A stretch of DNA of 64,000 nt from Verrucomicrobiales bacterium (GTDB taxonomy: Bacteria; Verrucomicrobiota; Verrucomicrobiia; Verrucomicrobiales; DEV007): assembly GCA_016795385.1 (NCBI GenBank), contig JAEUHI010000082.1, forward strand, positions 1-64,000. The letters run 5' to 3'. Position 1 is the first letter of the stretch. Each line of letters begins with the position of its first letter. The translations under genes and the position numbers were made by a program. Below, piece by piece: positions 1 through 6,455 of the stretch. Below the pieces are notes generated by a model. It saw only the letters and a program-made list of their open reading frames with translations. It searched no databases and had not been told where the DNA came from.

Positions 1-700
1 CCTTCGCGAAGGCGAAGATGAGACCGGGTCCGTAGAAATTCGCGAGCCGTCCCTGTTCGTGCGCCTCGATCAGGACCTTCTTGGCGGCGGGTTTCGTCTC
101 GGCAACCGGCACGACGTTGCCGATGCGGAAGTGCATCGTCAGGGGCATGAGCGGCTTCGACGAAGTCGTGGGACAGCCGGCCCAGTGGGCGATGTCGCCG
201 TCGCCGGTGCAGTCGATGATCTGCCGCGCCTCGATCCGGACGAGCCCGTCCTTGTTCGCGACGATGACCGCGGCGACGCGCCCTTCCTTCACCTCCACAT
301 CGCAGGCCATGCTGTGATAGAGCACAGAGAGTTTGTCCGAATGCTGGAGGATGAGTTCGTCGGTAAGGATCTTGAAGTGCTCCACGTTCGGGATCCACAT
401 GCTGCCCCAGTACTTCGTGACGAGTTCCGGTGGCAGGTCGTCGATGTGTTTGGCGCCGTCCTTCGCGATGCCGAGTTTCTGGAGCAATTCGAGGGCGATG
501 CCTTTCACGACAAAACGTCCGCTCGGCTTGTCGATCAGCCCGTCGAAGTAGGGCAGGCCCACCGTGGTGATGATGCCGCCGGAAAAGCCGGCGCGTTCGA
601 TCAGCAGTGTCTGGGCCCCGTTGCGGGCCGAGGAGAGGGCGGCAGCGATGCCGGCGCAACCGCCACCGCAGACGAGGACTTCGGTTTGGAGGGTTTTCAT
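1..700 (-). CDS. FAD-dependent oxidoreductase, partial (C-terminus beyond window)
   Basis: The minus-strand frame opens at an ATG (698-700) and runs off the left edge, giving about 233 residues. The N-terminus MKTLQTEVLVCGGGCAGIAA carries a G-x-G-x-x-G dinucleotide-binding loop followed by LLIER, the classic start of an FAD-binding Rossmann fold. Later segments (GLPYFDG, IDCTGDGDIAHWAG) match the FAD-dependent oxidoreductase family found in many verrucomicrobial and planctomycete secretomes (PF12831 type). No signal peptide is visible, so a cytoplasmic location is likely. The substrate cannot be read from the sequence. The downstream neighbours (further along the plus strand) are gene remnants, so it may be the last intact gene of an eroded cluster. 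Family fairly certain, substrate unknown. Confidence 0.8.
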   Translation of the reverse strand, partial: MKTLQTEVLVCGGGCAGIAAALSSARNGAQTLLIERAGFSGGIITTVGLPYFDGLIDKPSGRFVVKGIALELLQKLGIAKDGAKHIDDLPPELVTKYWGSMWIPNVEHFKILTDELILQHSDKLSVLYHSMACDVEVKEGRVAAVIVANKDGLVRIEARQIIDCTGDGDIAHWAGCPTTSSKPLMPLTMHFRIGNVVPVAETKPAAKKVLIEAHEQGRLANFYGPGLIFAFAK

Positions 701-812
701 GGCTTCGGGACTTTAGCCGAAAAGCCCACGGGACCGTGCGACAAATGCTGTGTGAAAAGCGACGGGACGGGTAGCGTTGGTTTGATGAGGTTTGGCCAAC
801 CACTGGACTCCG

Positions 813-866
813 ATAGGTGATCATGCCGGGCTCGATCGTGTGCCCGAGATCGATCAAGGCCAAGGT
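813..866 (-). pseudogene. Remnant of a cyclase/kynurenine-formamidase-like N-terminus
   Basis: On the minus strand, in one frame, 18 codons read TLALIDLGHTIEPGMITY. This is the hallmark N-terminus of the metal-dependent cyclase family (PF04199; usual form IDLSHTIExGMxTY). The similarity stops at once and the frame continues into unrelated sequence, so only the 5' scrap of a gene of roughly 200-250 codons survives. It begins seven bases after the stop of the PhzF remnant, as if the two were once operon neighbours. The match is short, so this is a recognition call and not a demonstration. Confidence 0.35.
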
Positions 867-870
867 TCGT

Positions 871-1098
871 TCAATGCATCAACTCCACCCTGCTCATCAT
901 CACCGCCTGGCCGCGGAGGATGACCCGGTCGCCTTGGACGGTCAGCTTCACCACACCGCCGCGCTCGCTCGCTTGGAATGCGGTGAAATCGGAGTGCCCG
1001 GTCTTTTCCGTCCAATCCGGACCAAGCGCGCAGTGGGCGGAGCCGGTGACCGGGTCTTCATTCACGCCCGCCGCCGGGGCGAAGGCTTCCTCCGAATC
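871..1098 (-). pseudogene. C-terminal remnant of a PhzF-family protein
   Basis: About 75 codons read ...FAPAAGVNEDPVTGSAHCAL and end in an ordinary C-terminus (GQAVMM). NEDPVTGSAH is the signature of PhzF-family isomerases (phenazine-biosynthesis-like, PF02567), where it lies about 70 residues from the end of a 260-300 residue protein. Going upstream, the same frame meets TGA at 1099-1101, and no matching N-terminal two-thirds is present. The gene is therefore truncated, not merely started late. A GTG at 1065 could open a short ORF but would lack most of the fold. It sits among other remnants (cyclase, dehydrogenase) in a region that now also holds a VapBC module. Confidence 0.75.
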
Positions 1099-1173
1099 TC
1101 AAATAGAACGACTTGGCTGAAGCCGAAGCCACTTTCTTGATTTCGGGCAAGATACGCCCATATTTACGGCCAT

Positions 1174-1452
1174 ATGAAGACAACCATCGAGATCGACGAG
1201 AAAAAGCTCAACCGGATCATGAGTTTGACCGGCATTGGCACGATGAAAGAAGCCGTCGATTGGGCACTCAATGAGGCCTTGCGGCTTGCCACCATCGATC
1301 GCGTCATGGAGCAGCCTTGGTCGGCCGAGGAAGCGCGGGAGGCGGTGGATCCGGCCTACGACTTGATCGCCATCCGCAACAGCACGACGCCGGTTTCGTA
1401 TGTGCCCAAGAAGGCGGCGCGGCGGCGCGGTCCCCGGACGTCGTCGAAATGA
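1174..1452 (+). CDS. VapB-type antitoxin
   Basis: A 92-residue protein starting MKTTIEIDEKKLNRIMSLTG, followed by TMKEAVDWALNEALRL. This is the ribbon-helix-helix N-terminus typical of the VapB antitoxin family (PF09957): the initial beta strand gives operator contacts and the following helices dimerise. The C-terminal half is basic (KKAARRRGPRTSSK); in VapB proteins the tail wraps the toxin. The stop overlaps the toxin start as ATGA (1449-1452), the normal order and coupling for VapBC. Antitoxin and complex usually repress their own promoter, which would lie in the short AT-richer stretch before 1174. Confidence 0.85.
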   Translation: MKTTIEIDEKKLNRIMSLTGIGTMKEAVDWALNEALRLATIDRVMEQPWSAEEAREAVDPAYDLIAIRNSTTPVSYVPKKAARRRGPRTSSK

Positions 1453-1850
1453 AAGACGCCGACTACCTCGTCGATTCGGCCGCGTACATCGATCTGATGC
1501 GTGCCGGACAAGATCCGCGGCAGGTCCTCGCTCCCCTGCTGCGGGCCGGCCGACTCTATAACTGCGGTGTCGTCCGGTCGGAAGTTCTGCGGGGAATCCG
1601 GATCGAAAAGCGCTATACCCAGATGGAGGAGTTTTTCGACATCGTTCCGGAGATTCCGACGGATGCCCGATCGTGGCGCGAAACGAGTCGACTGGGTTGG
1701 GAGCTGGGGCGCAAAGGGAAGTGGCCTCCCATCAGCGATCTCGCGATCGCTGTCGCCGCGATGCGGGTTCGGGCGATTGTCATTTCGCCGGACGCGCATT
1801 TTCGGGATGTCCCGGGACTCGAAGTCGTTTCGACCTTGGATGAAGCCTGA
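1449..1850 (+). CDS. VapC-type PIN-domain toxin
   Basis: 133 residues; the ATG at 1449 overlaps the antitoxin stop by four bases. The PIN-fold acidic residues are in place: Asp in YLVDSAAYIDLM near the N-terminus, Glu in VRSEVLRG, Asp in ISDLAIAVAA and Asp in ISPDAHF near the C-terminus. PIN toxins are Mg2+-dependent ribonucleases that cut tRNA or rRNA when freed from VapB. All four carboxylates look intact, so the toxin is probably active and held by its partner. It is the only clearly complete module between the gene remnants at 813-1098 and 1863-2066. Confidence 0.87.
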   Translation: MKDADYLVDSAAYIDLMRAGQDPRQVLAPLLRAGRLYNCGVVRSEVLRGIRIEKRYTQMEEFFDIVPEIPTDARSWRETSRLGWELGRKGKWPPISDLAIAVAAMRVRAIVISPDAHFRDVPGLEVVSTLDEA

Positions 1851-1862
1851 AACAAGGCAAAC

Positions 1863-2066
1863 TCACACCGGCCGCAACACGCTCTTCACGACCTCGCCCT
1901 TGTGCATCTTCTCGAAGGCCTCGTGCCATTCGGCGACCGGCCAGACGCCGCCGATGACCGGTTTCACGTCGAATTGTCCGCTCGCGAGGACGGCGATGGC
2001 GCGTTCCCAGATCGGCCAGTTATGGCCAAAGTTGCCCTCCAAACCGCTCCGGGACATGGGGATCTC
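1863..2066 (-). pseudogene. C-terminal remnant of a zinc-type (MDR) dehydrogenase
   Basis: The last ~65 codons of this minus-strand frame, with segments GNFGHNWPIWERAIAVLASG and IGGVWPVAEWHEAFEKMHKG and ending VVKSVLRPV, match the C-terminus of medium-chain sorbitol/threonine-type dehydrogenases. Upstream the reading frame stays open to 2258 but its residues no longer resemble the family. The zinc site and the Rossmann GxGxxG core are absent. Only a tail of a ~340-residue protein remains, joined to foreign sequence just before the AraC gene. No useful start exists for the fragment. Confidence 0.75.
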
Positions 2067-2172
2067 CCAGAGAAATCGAAGATGCCACTTCGTCCGCCAG
2101 TGGTCGAGAGCAGCAACGATGGATGCCTTGCAAAGCCGAAATGGTTCGGCGAAGCTCGACCAATCAAACGCC

Positions 2173-2991
2173 ATGGGAGATTCCCCACACTTGAAACCCT
2201 TGGCCCGCCGTTCACGCTCTGCCAATGAGAAGGCTCTCTGGAAGAGCGCCAGGGACACCTGGGCCGCCTCTCTCGATCCATCCTGTCATTTTCCGCGCCT
2301 TTTCGATCATCTTCCCGGCTTGCATTTCTTTGCCAAGGACCGCAGAGGACACATCATGTTTGCCAGTTGTGGCTTGCGCGAACGCTATTCGATCGAGCGG
2401 GAAGAGGAAATCCTCGGAATGACGGATTTCGACCTCAATCCGGGTCCGATGGCAGAGTCCTACGTCGAGGACGACCAGAGGCTCTTATCGGGAACCGTGG
2501 AAATCATCGAACGGGTCGAACTGTGGTGGGATAAACAAGGCATGCCCGATTGGTTTCTCGTCACGAAACTGCCCCTGCGGGACCGGGATGGGGAAATCAC
2601 CGGAGTGATGGGTCTGCTGCGTCGCCCCGGGGACACGGACCGGAATTTGCCGGTGTTCCAAGCCGTCGCCAAAGCCGTCGATATTCTCCGTCGGGAATTC
2701 GCCACACGGATCTCGATCGACGATGTGGCCCGCCGCTGCGGGCAATCGGTGCGGCAGCTACAAAGACGGTTCAAAGCCGCATTCGGGATTCCGCCGCAGG
2801 AATTCCTCATGAAGACCCGAATTCTCGCAGCGCAACGCCTGTTGGAGAGCACCTCGGAAAACGCCTCAGAAATTGCCCGGCGATCGGGATTCCTCGACGC
2901 CAGTTCTTTTTCCCAACATTTTCGCAGGCACACCGGATTGTCCCCCACCGCCTACCAAAAACGGATGCGAAACCACGAAAAGGCCGAATGA
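2173..2991 (+). CDS. AraC-family regulator with N-terminal PAS-like domain
   Basis: 272 residues from the ATG at 2173. The N-terminal ~150 residues (LPGLHFFAKDRRGHIMFAS..., then LLSGTVEIIERVELWW) form a PAS-type sensory domain. The C-terminal ~100 residues hold two helix-turn-helices (ISIDDVARRCGQSVRQLQRR and SEIARRSGFLDASSFSQHFR) with the closing GLSPTAYQKR typical of AraC/XylS. The same PAS-AraC layout recurs at 34475. The start is not backed by a strong Shine-Dalgarno sequence, and the frame is open further upstream, through sequence antisense to the dehydrogenase remnant and overlapping vapC. A bidirectional terminator follows at 3023. Its target is not evident; the nearest leftward gene is only a remnant. 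Confidence 0.82.
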   Translation: MGDSPHLKPLARRSRSANEKALWKSARDTWAASLDPSCHFPRLFDHLPGLHFFAKDRRGHIMFASCGLRERYSIEREEEILGMTDFDLNPGPMAESYVEDDQRLLSGTVEIIERVELWWDKQGMPDWFLVTKLPLRDRDGEITGVMGLLRRPGDTDRNLPVFQAVAKAVDILRREFATRISIDDVARRCGQSVRQLQRRFKAAFGIPPQEFLMKTRILAAQRLLESTSENASEIARRSGFLDASSFSQHFRRHTGLSPTAYQKRMRNHEKAE

Positions 2992-3022
2992 CCCCCGCCC
3001 CACAGGAAGCCGATCCGAAAAG

Positions 3023-3056
3023 AAAAACGCCCCCGGCGGCCGCCGGGAGCGTTTTT
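3023..3056. terminator. Bidirectional intrinsic terminator between AraC gene and glnB
   Basis: A GC-rich inverted repeat (CCCGGCGGCCGCCGGG core) is flanked by AAAAACGC on the left and GCGTTTTT on the right, so a U-tract follows the hairpin in both directions. It sits 31 bases after the AraC stop and 87 bases beyond the glnB stop on the other strand, as expected for a shared terminator of convergent genes. Confidence 0.85.
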
Positions 3057-3142
3057 AACTCAAAATCGGTGTCTGGATGTGGCGGGAAACCGGCCTGGGC
3101 TCCGGAACCGGAGCCGAGGGGACGATACCGACAGATCGGGGC

Positions 3143-3496
3143 TCACTCGCCGCTCACCGCGATGGCGTCGGAGCCACGGTCACCCGTACGGATGCGCACC
3201 GCGTCTTCCACGGTCGAGACGAACACCTTGCCGTCACCGATTTTGCCAGTCGAGGCGGCTTTCACGATGGTGTCCACCACGCCGGCTGCGTCCTCGTCGT
3301 CGGTGACGATCTCGATCTTCACTTTCGGGAGGAAATCGACGGTGTACTCGCTGCCACGATAGATTTCCGTGTGGCCTTTTTGTCTGCCGAAGCCCTTGAC
3401 TTCGCTGACGGTCATCCCGTGGACTCCGGCTTCGGTGAGGGCTTCCTTCACTTCTTCAAGTTTGAAGGGTTTGATGATGGCTTCGATTTTTTTCAT
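3143..3496 (-). CDS. glnB: Nitrogen regulatory protein P-II
   Basis: 117 residues starting MKKIEAIIKPFKLEEVKEAL, close to the family's usual 112. The T-loop segment YRGSEYTVDFLPKVKIEI holds the Tyr that is uridylylated in proteobacterial GlnB/GlnK, and the C-terminal signature TGKIGDGKVFV (ATP/2-oxoglutarate pocket) is intact. P-II trimers sense 2-oxoglutarate and ADP/ATP and control nitrogen enzymes, ammonium transport or kinases. The longer upstream frame was rejected because this ATG gives the conserved N-terminus. A -24/-12 element lies 56-71 bases upstream, so transcription should need sigma-54 and an activator; such an activator is the divergent neighbour. No amtB or glnA is in the window, so GlnB and GlnK cannot be told apart by context. 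Confidence 0.95.
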   Translation of the reverse strand: MKKIEAIIKPFKLEEVKEALTEAGVHGMTVSEVKGFGRQKGHTEIYRGSEYTVDFLPKVKIEIVTDDEDAAGVVDTIVKAASTGKIGDGKVFVSTVEDAVRIRTGDRGSDAIAVSGE

Positions 3497-3551
3497 GGTC
3501 GGTTGGTCGTCAGAAGATGTTTTGGGTTCGTGACGGATGATTTCCCAGAGT

Positions 3552-3567
3552 CGCATTTCCCGTGCCA
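3552..3567 (-). promoter_or_regulatory. Sigma-54 (-24/-12) promoter for glnB
   Basis: Read on the minus strand the sequence is TGGCACGGGAAATGCG. GG and GC are separated by exactly ten bases, as in the consensus TGGCAC-N5-TTGC. The predicted start is near 3541, leaving a leader of about 45 nt before the glnB ATG at 3496. Only one T of the TTGC part is altered. Confidence 0.8.
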
Positions 3568-3653
3568 AAATTGCGCCGTTTTCATAACTGGCTGAATCCC
3601 AAACGGAAATTTCCATCTCCACCCCGGCAGGCCCCTCTGCACTGTGGCTTGTG

Positions 3654-3683
3654 ATTTACCATTGCGTGGTAAATCTTTTACCA
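3654..3683. promoter_or_regulatory. Palindromic operator / upstream activating sequence
   Basis: A perfect inverted repeat ATTTACCA-N5-TGGTAAAT (3654-3674) is followed at once by a third half-site TTTTACCA (3676-3683). Its centre is about 120 bp upstream of the predicted glnB start, the usual distance for a sigma-54 enhancer site, and about 40 bp before the start codon of the divergent activator gene. It could therefore serve as glnB enhancer and as autoregulatory site together. Confidence 0.6.
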
Positions 3684-3704
3684 TCTGCATCTTGACGCAC
3701 CCTC

Positions 3705-5147
3705 ATGGCCGCCCGTTCTGCCCGACTCCTCATCGCCAATGCCGACGCCCCGTCCGTGGATCGCATCGTCGATGCCTTTTCGCGGGACGAAACCTATCTC
3801 GTCACCTGCGGCCACCCTGACGAGGCCTTGGAATTGAGCCGCACCGAGAGCTTCGATGCCGTCATCTGCGACGCGGCGCTCGATCCGCGTGCCTCCTTCG
3901 TGGCCCGGCTGAGGAAGGCGCGGCCCAGGCTCCCCGTCATCGCCACCGCCGCTGGTTCGGACAGCGGCATCGCCATCGAGGCCATCAAAGCCGGCGCCTA
4001 CGACTTTTTGCCCCAGCCGATCGACGGCGAGGAGTTGCGCCGCGTCGTCGCCGAGGCCATCGCCGCCGCCAGACGCATGACCACCGCCGTCGTCATCGGC
4101 GACGCCCACACCACCGATGCCGCGCCCGGCGACGTGCTGATCGGCCGCGGTCGGGCCATGCTCGAAGTGTACAAAACCCTCGGCCGGCTCACCGCCACCC
4201 CCGTGACCGTGCTGATCCGCGGCGAGACCGGCACCGGCAAGGAACTCATCGCCCGGGCGCTCTACCAGCACGGCCACCGCGCCCACCAGCCCTTCGTCAC
4301 GGTGAATTGCGCCGCCATCCCAGAGCACCTGCTCGAGTCGGAGCTTTTTGGGCATGAAAAGGGCGCCTTCACCGGAGCGATCGCCTCGCGGGTGGGGAAA
4401 TTCGAGCAGGCTCACAATGCCACGCTCTTTCTCGACGAGATCGGCGACCTGGACCTCTCGCTCCAGTCGAAACTCCTCCGCGTCCTCCAGGAGCGGCGCA
4501 TCCAGCGCGTCGGGGGCCGCGAGGACATCCCTGTCGATGTCCGGATCATCGCCGCCACCCATCGCGACCTCGAGCGCATGGTCGCGGCGGGGGAGTTTCG
4601 CGAGGACCTCTTTTACCGGCTCAACGTCGCCAGCATTTCCCTGCCCCCGCTGCGGGAGAGGGCCGGGGACATCCCCCCCTTGGTCGACTTTTTCCTCCAG
4701 CGACACGGCCGGGAGCTCGACATCGCCCGCCCGGCCATCACCGCACGCGCCCTGCGCTACCTCGAGGAGCAACCCTGGCCGGGCAATGTGCGGCAATTGC
4801 AAAACGTGATCCGCCGCGCCCTGCTCCAGGCCCGCGGCTACGCCATCGACGCGCCCGATCTGCAAAAAATCCTCCGCGAGACCGAGTCCCCGAGCCCCTC
4901 TGCCAGCGCCGACAGCCTCGCCGGCGCCCGCGACGGGCTGGAGCGTCTCGCCCGCCACACTCTCGACCGCGCGCGGCAGGGAGAGATCGCCGCCGCCTAT
5001 CCCGAGATGCAGGAACTCATGGAGCAGGCCCTGCTGACCGAGGCCATGCGGCTTAGCGGAGGGAATCAGGCCCGCGCCGCCCAGTGGCTCGGCATCTCCC
5101 GCTTCACCCTGCGGCAGAAATTGCAAAAACGTGGCATCCGCCGTTGA
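3705..5147 (+). CDS. Sigma-54-dependent response regulator (NtrC-like)
   Basis: 480 residues in three parts: receiver (1-~120), AAA+ domain (~145-375) and a Fis-type HTH (~430-480, NQARAAQWLGISRFTLRQKL). The AAA+ part has Walker A GETGTGKE, the sigma-54-contacting GAFTGA loop (HEKGAFTGA) and FLDEIGDL as Walker B. It should open sigma-54 promoters, the obvious one being that of glnB next door. The receiver keeps an Asp in AVICDAAL, but the acidic cluster at the start reads NADAPS, and the invariant Lys before Pro is Gln (FLPQPID), so classical phospho-switching is doubtful. No sensor kinase is adjacent. An operator palindrome lies just upstream. Confidence 0.93.
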   Translation: MAARSARLLIANADAPSVDRIVDAFSRDETYLVTCGHPDEALELSRTESFDAVICDAALDPRASFVARLRKARPRLPVIATAAGSDSGIAIEAIKAGAYDFLPQPIDGEELRRVVAEAIAAARRMTTAVVIGDAHTTDAAPGDVLIGRGRAMLEVYKTLGRLTATPVTVLIRGETGTGKELIARALYQHGHRAHQPFVTVNCAAIPEHLLESELFGHEKGAFTGAIASRVGKFEQAHNATLFLDEIGDLDLSLQSKLLRVLQERRIQRVGGREDIPVDVRIIAATHRDLERMVAAGEFREDLFYRLNVASISLPPLRERAGDIPPLVDFFLQRHGRELDIARPAITARALRYLEEQPWPGNVRQLQNVIRRALLQARGYAIDAPDLQKILRETESPSPSASADSLAGARDGLERLARHTLDRARQGEIAAAYPEMQELMEQALLTEAMRLSGGNQARAAQWLGISRFTLRQKLQKRGIRR

Positions 5148-5259
5148 AATCCCGGCCCGCGGCGCCGAAAATTTCCTGAAAGAAACCCGGCGCCTGTCCG
5201 TCGAAAAAAGAGCGCCCCGCGCTGCCTCCAAAAACCCAATCCAACCGTTTCCTTCACCC

Positions 5260-5646
5260 ATGAAAGCCGCCCTGCTCCCCCTCCTTGCCGCCGCCGCCCT
5301 GCTGCCCCTCGCCGCCGGAGCCGCCGACAACAAACCCGTCGCCCTGACCAAGGACAACTTCGAAGCCAAAGCCGGCAAAGGCGTCGTGCTCGTCGACTTC
5401 TGGGCCGAGTGGTGCGGTCCCTGCAAGCTGATCGCGCCCACCATCGAGGAACTCGCCAAGGACTATCAGGGCAAGGCCGTGATCGCCAAGGTCGACGTCG
5501 ATGAAAACCCCGACCTCGCCCGCCGCTTCGAGATCAAGGCCATCCCGAACCTGAAGATCCTCAAGGACGGCAAGGTCGTCGACGAGATCGTCGGCTTCGT
5601 GCCCAAGGCCGACATCGCCAAAAAGCTCGACAAACACCTGAAGTAA
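5260..5646 (+). CDS. Exported thioredoxin
   Basis: 128 residues. The ATG at 5260 begins a signal peptide (MKAALLPLLAAAALLPLAAG, then AADN), followed by a complete thioredoxin fold with the active site WCGPCK (FWAEWCGPCKLIAPTIEEL), the cis-Pro segment AIPNLKI and the C-terminal helix KLDKHLK. The redox protein should act in the periplasm or be membrane-anchored, not in the cytosol, unlike the common trxA product. The upstream in-frame extension (5131-5259) codes for no conserved residues. rdgB starts 30 bases after its stop, so the two may share a transcript. Confidence 0.9.
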   Translation: MKAALLPLLAAAALLPLAAGAADNKPVALTKDNFEAKAGKGVVLVDFWAEWCGPCKLIAPTIEELAKDYQGKAVIAKVDVDENPDLARRFEIKAIPNLKILKDGKVVDEIVGFVPKADIAKKLDKHLK

Positions 5647-5676
5647 GCCATCGCCGGACATCCGCCGCCGCCATCC

Positions 5677-6282
5677 ATGCCCACCCTCGTCGTCGCCACC
5701 GGCAACGCCCACAAGACCGGCGAGATCGCCGTGATGTTGTCGGGTCACTTCGACGAGGTGCTGGACCTGCGGGCCTACCCCGATCTCACGCCCGCCGAGG
5801 AGACCGGCGACACCTTCGAGGCGAATGCCGCGCTGAAGGCCCTCGCTATCAGCACCGCGCTGCCCGGTGCCCTCGTCCTCGCCGACGACTCCGGCATCGA
5901 GGTCGATGCCCTGGACCGGCGGCCCGGCGTCTACTCCGCCCGTTACGCCGGCCCCGGAGCCACCGACGCCGACAACCGGCACAAGCTCCTCGCCGAGTTG
6001 TCGGACGTCGGCGCCCGCGGTCCCGCCCGCAGCGCCCGATTCCGCTGTGCCCTCGTGCTCGCCCAGGGAGGCGAAGTCCTCGCCACCTTCGACGGATCGG
6101 TGGAGGGCGTCCTCACCAATCAGGAAAAAGGCTCAGGCGGGTTCGGCTACGATCCCCTGTTCATCCCCGAGGGCCATTGCGAGACTTTCGGCCAGTTGCC
6201 GGAGTCCGTGAAGAACCAGTTCAGCCACCGCGCCCGCGCCATGGCCCGCCTCCGCGAGTGGCTCGACGCGCGGATCGCCTGA
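5677..6282 (+). CDS. rdgB: XTP/dITP diphosphatase (RdgB/HAM1)
   Basis: 201 residues starting MPTLVVATGNAHKTGEIAVM; the TGNxxK nucleotide-binding loop and VLADDSGIEVDAL, GVYSARYAG, GSGGFGYDPLF and KNQFSHRARA are all family signatures. The enzyme hydrolyses ITP, dITP and XTP to monophosphates, keeping deaminated purines out of DNA and RNA; it works in the cytoplasm with Mg2+. Length is standard. It follows the exported thioredoxin closely, and its stop lies eight bases before a dispersed hairpin repeat that may act as the transcript end. Confidence 0.95.
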   Translation: MPTLVVATGNAHKTGEIAVMLSGHFDEVLDLRAYPDLTPAEETGDTFEANAALKALAISTALPGALVLADDSGIEVDALDRRPGVYSARYAGPGATDADNRHKLLAELSDVGARGPARSARFRCALVLAQGGEVLATFDGSVEGVLTNQEKGSGGFGYDPLFIPEGHCETFGQLPESVKNQFSHRARAMARLREWLDARIA

Positions 6283-6290
6283 TCGACTCG

Positions 6291-6349
6291 GGGGTTTCCG
6301 ATCAGACCCTGTTGCATCGGAGATGAGACCCTGTTGCATCGGAAACCCC
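6291..6349. repeat. Dispersed 22-bp repeat pair inside a hairpin (copy 1)
   Basis: Two direct units, AGACCCTGTTGCATCGG preceded by GATC or GATG, lie 22 bp apart and are enclosed by 12-bp inverted arms GGGGTTTCCGAT (6291-6302) and ATCGGAAACCCC (6338-6349). The element directly follows the rdgB stop. The same units recur at 18848, 23497, 32854, 39381, 44804 and, degraded, 59618. Confidence 0.85.
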
Positions 6350-6455
6350 GCCGGGTTCGCCCGCCCCGGTGCCGCCCCCATTCCGCGATCGCGCGATCCG
6401 GATTTGAGCCATCGGCATTGACGCCCCCTCCCGTCGTCCTGTTAGGCTGCCGCCC

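Noticed and set aside
6291..6349. CRISPR-like pair of repeats
   Set aside because: Period is 22 bp with no spacer room; the same units occur singly or inverted elsewhere.
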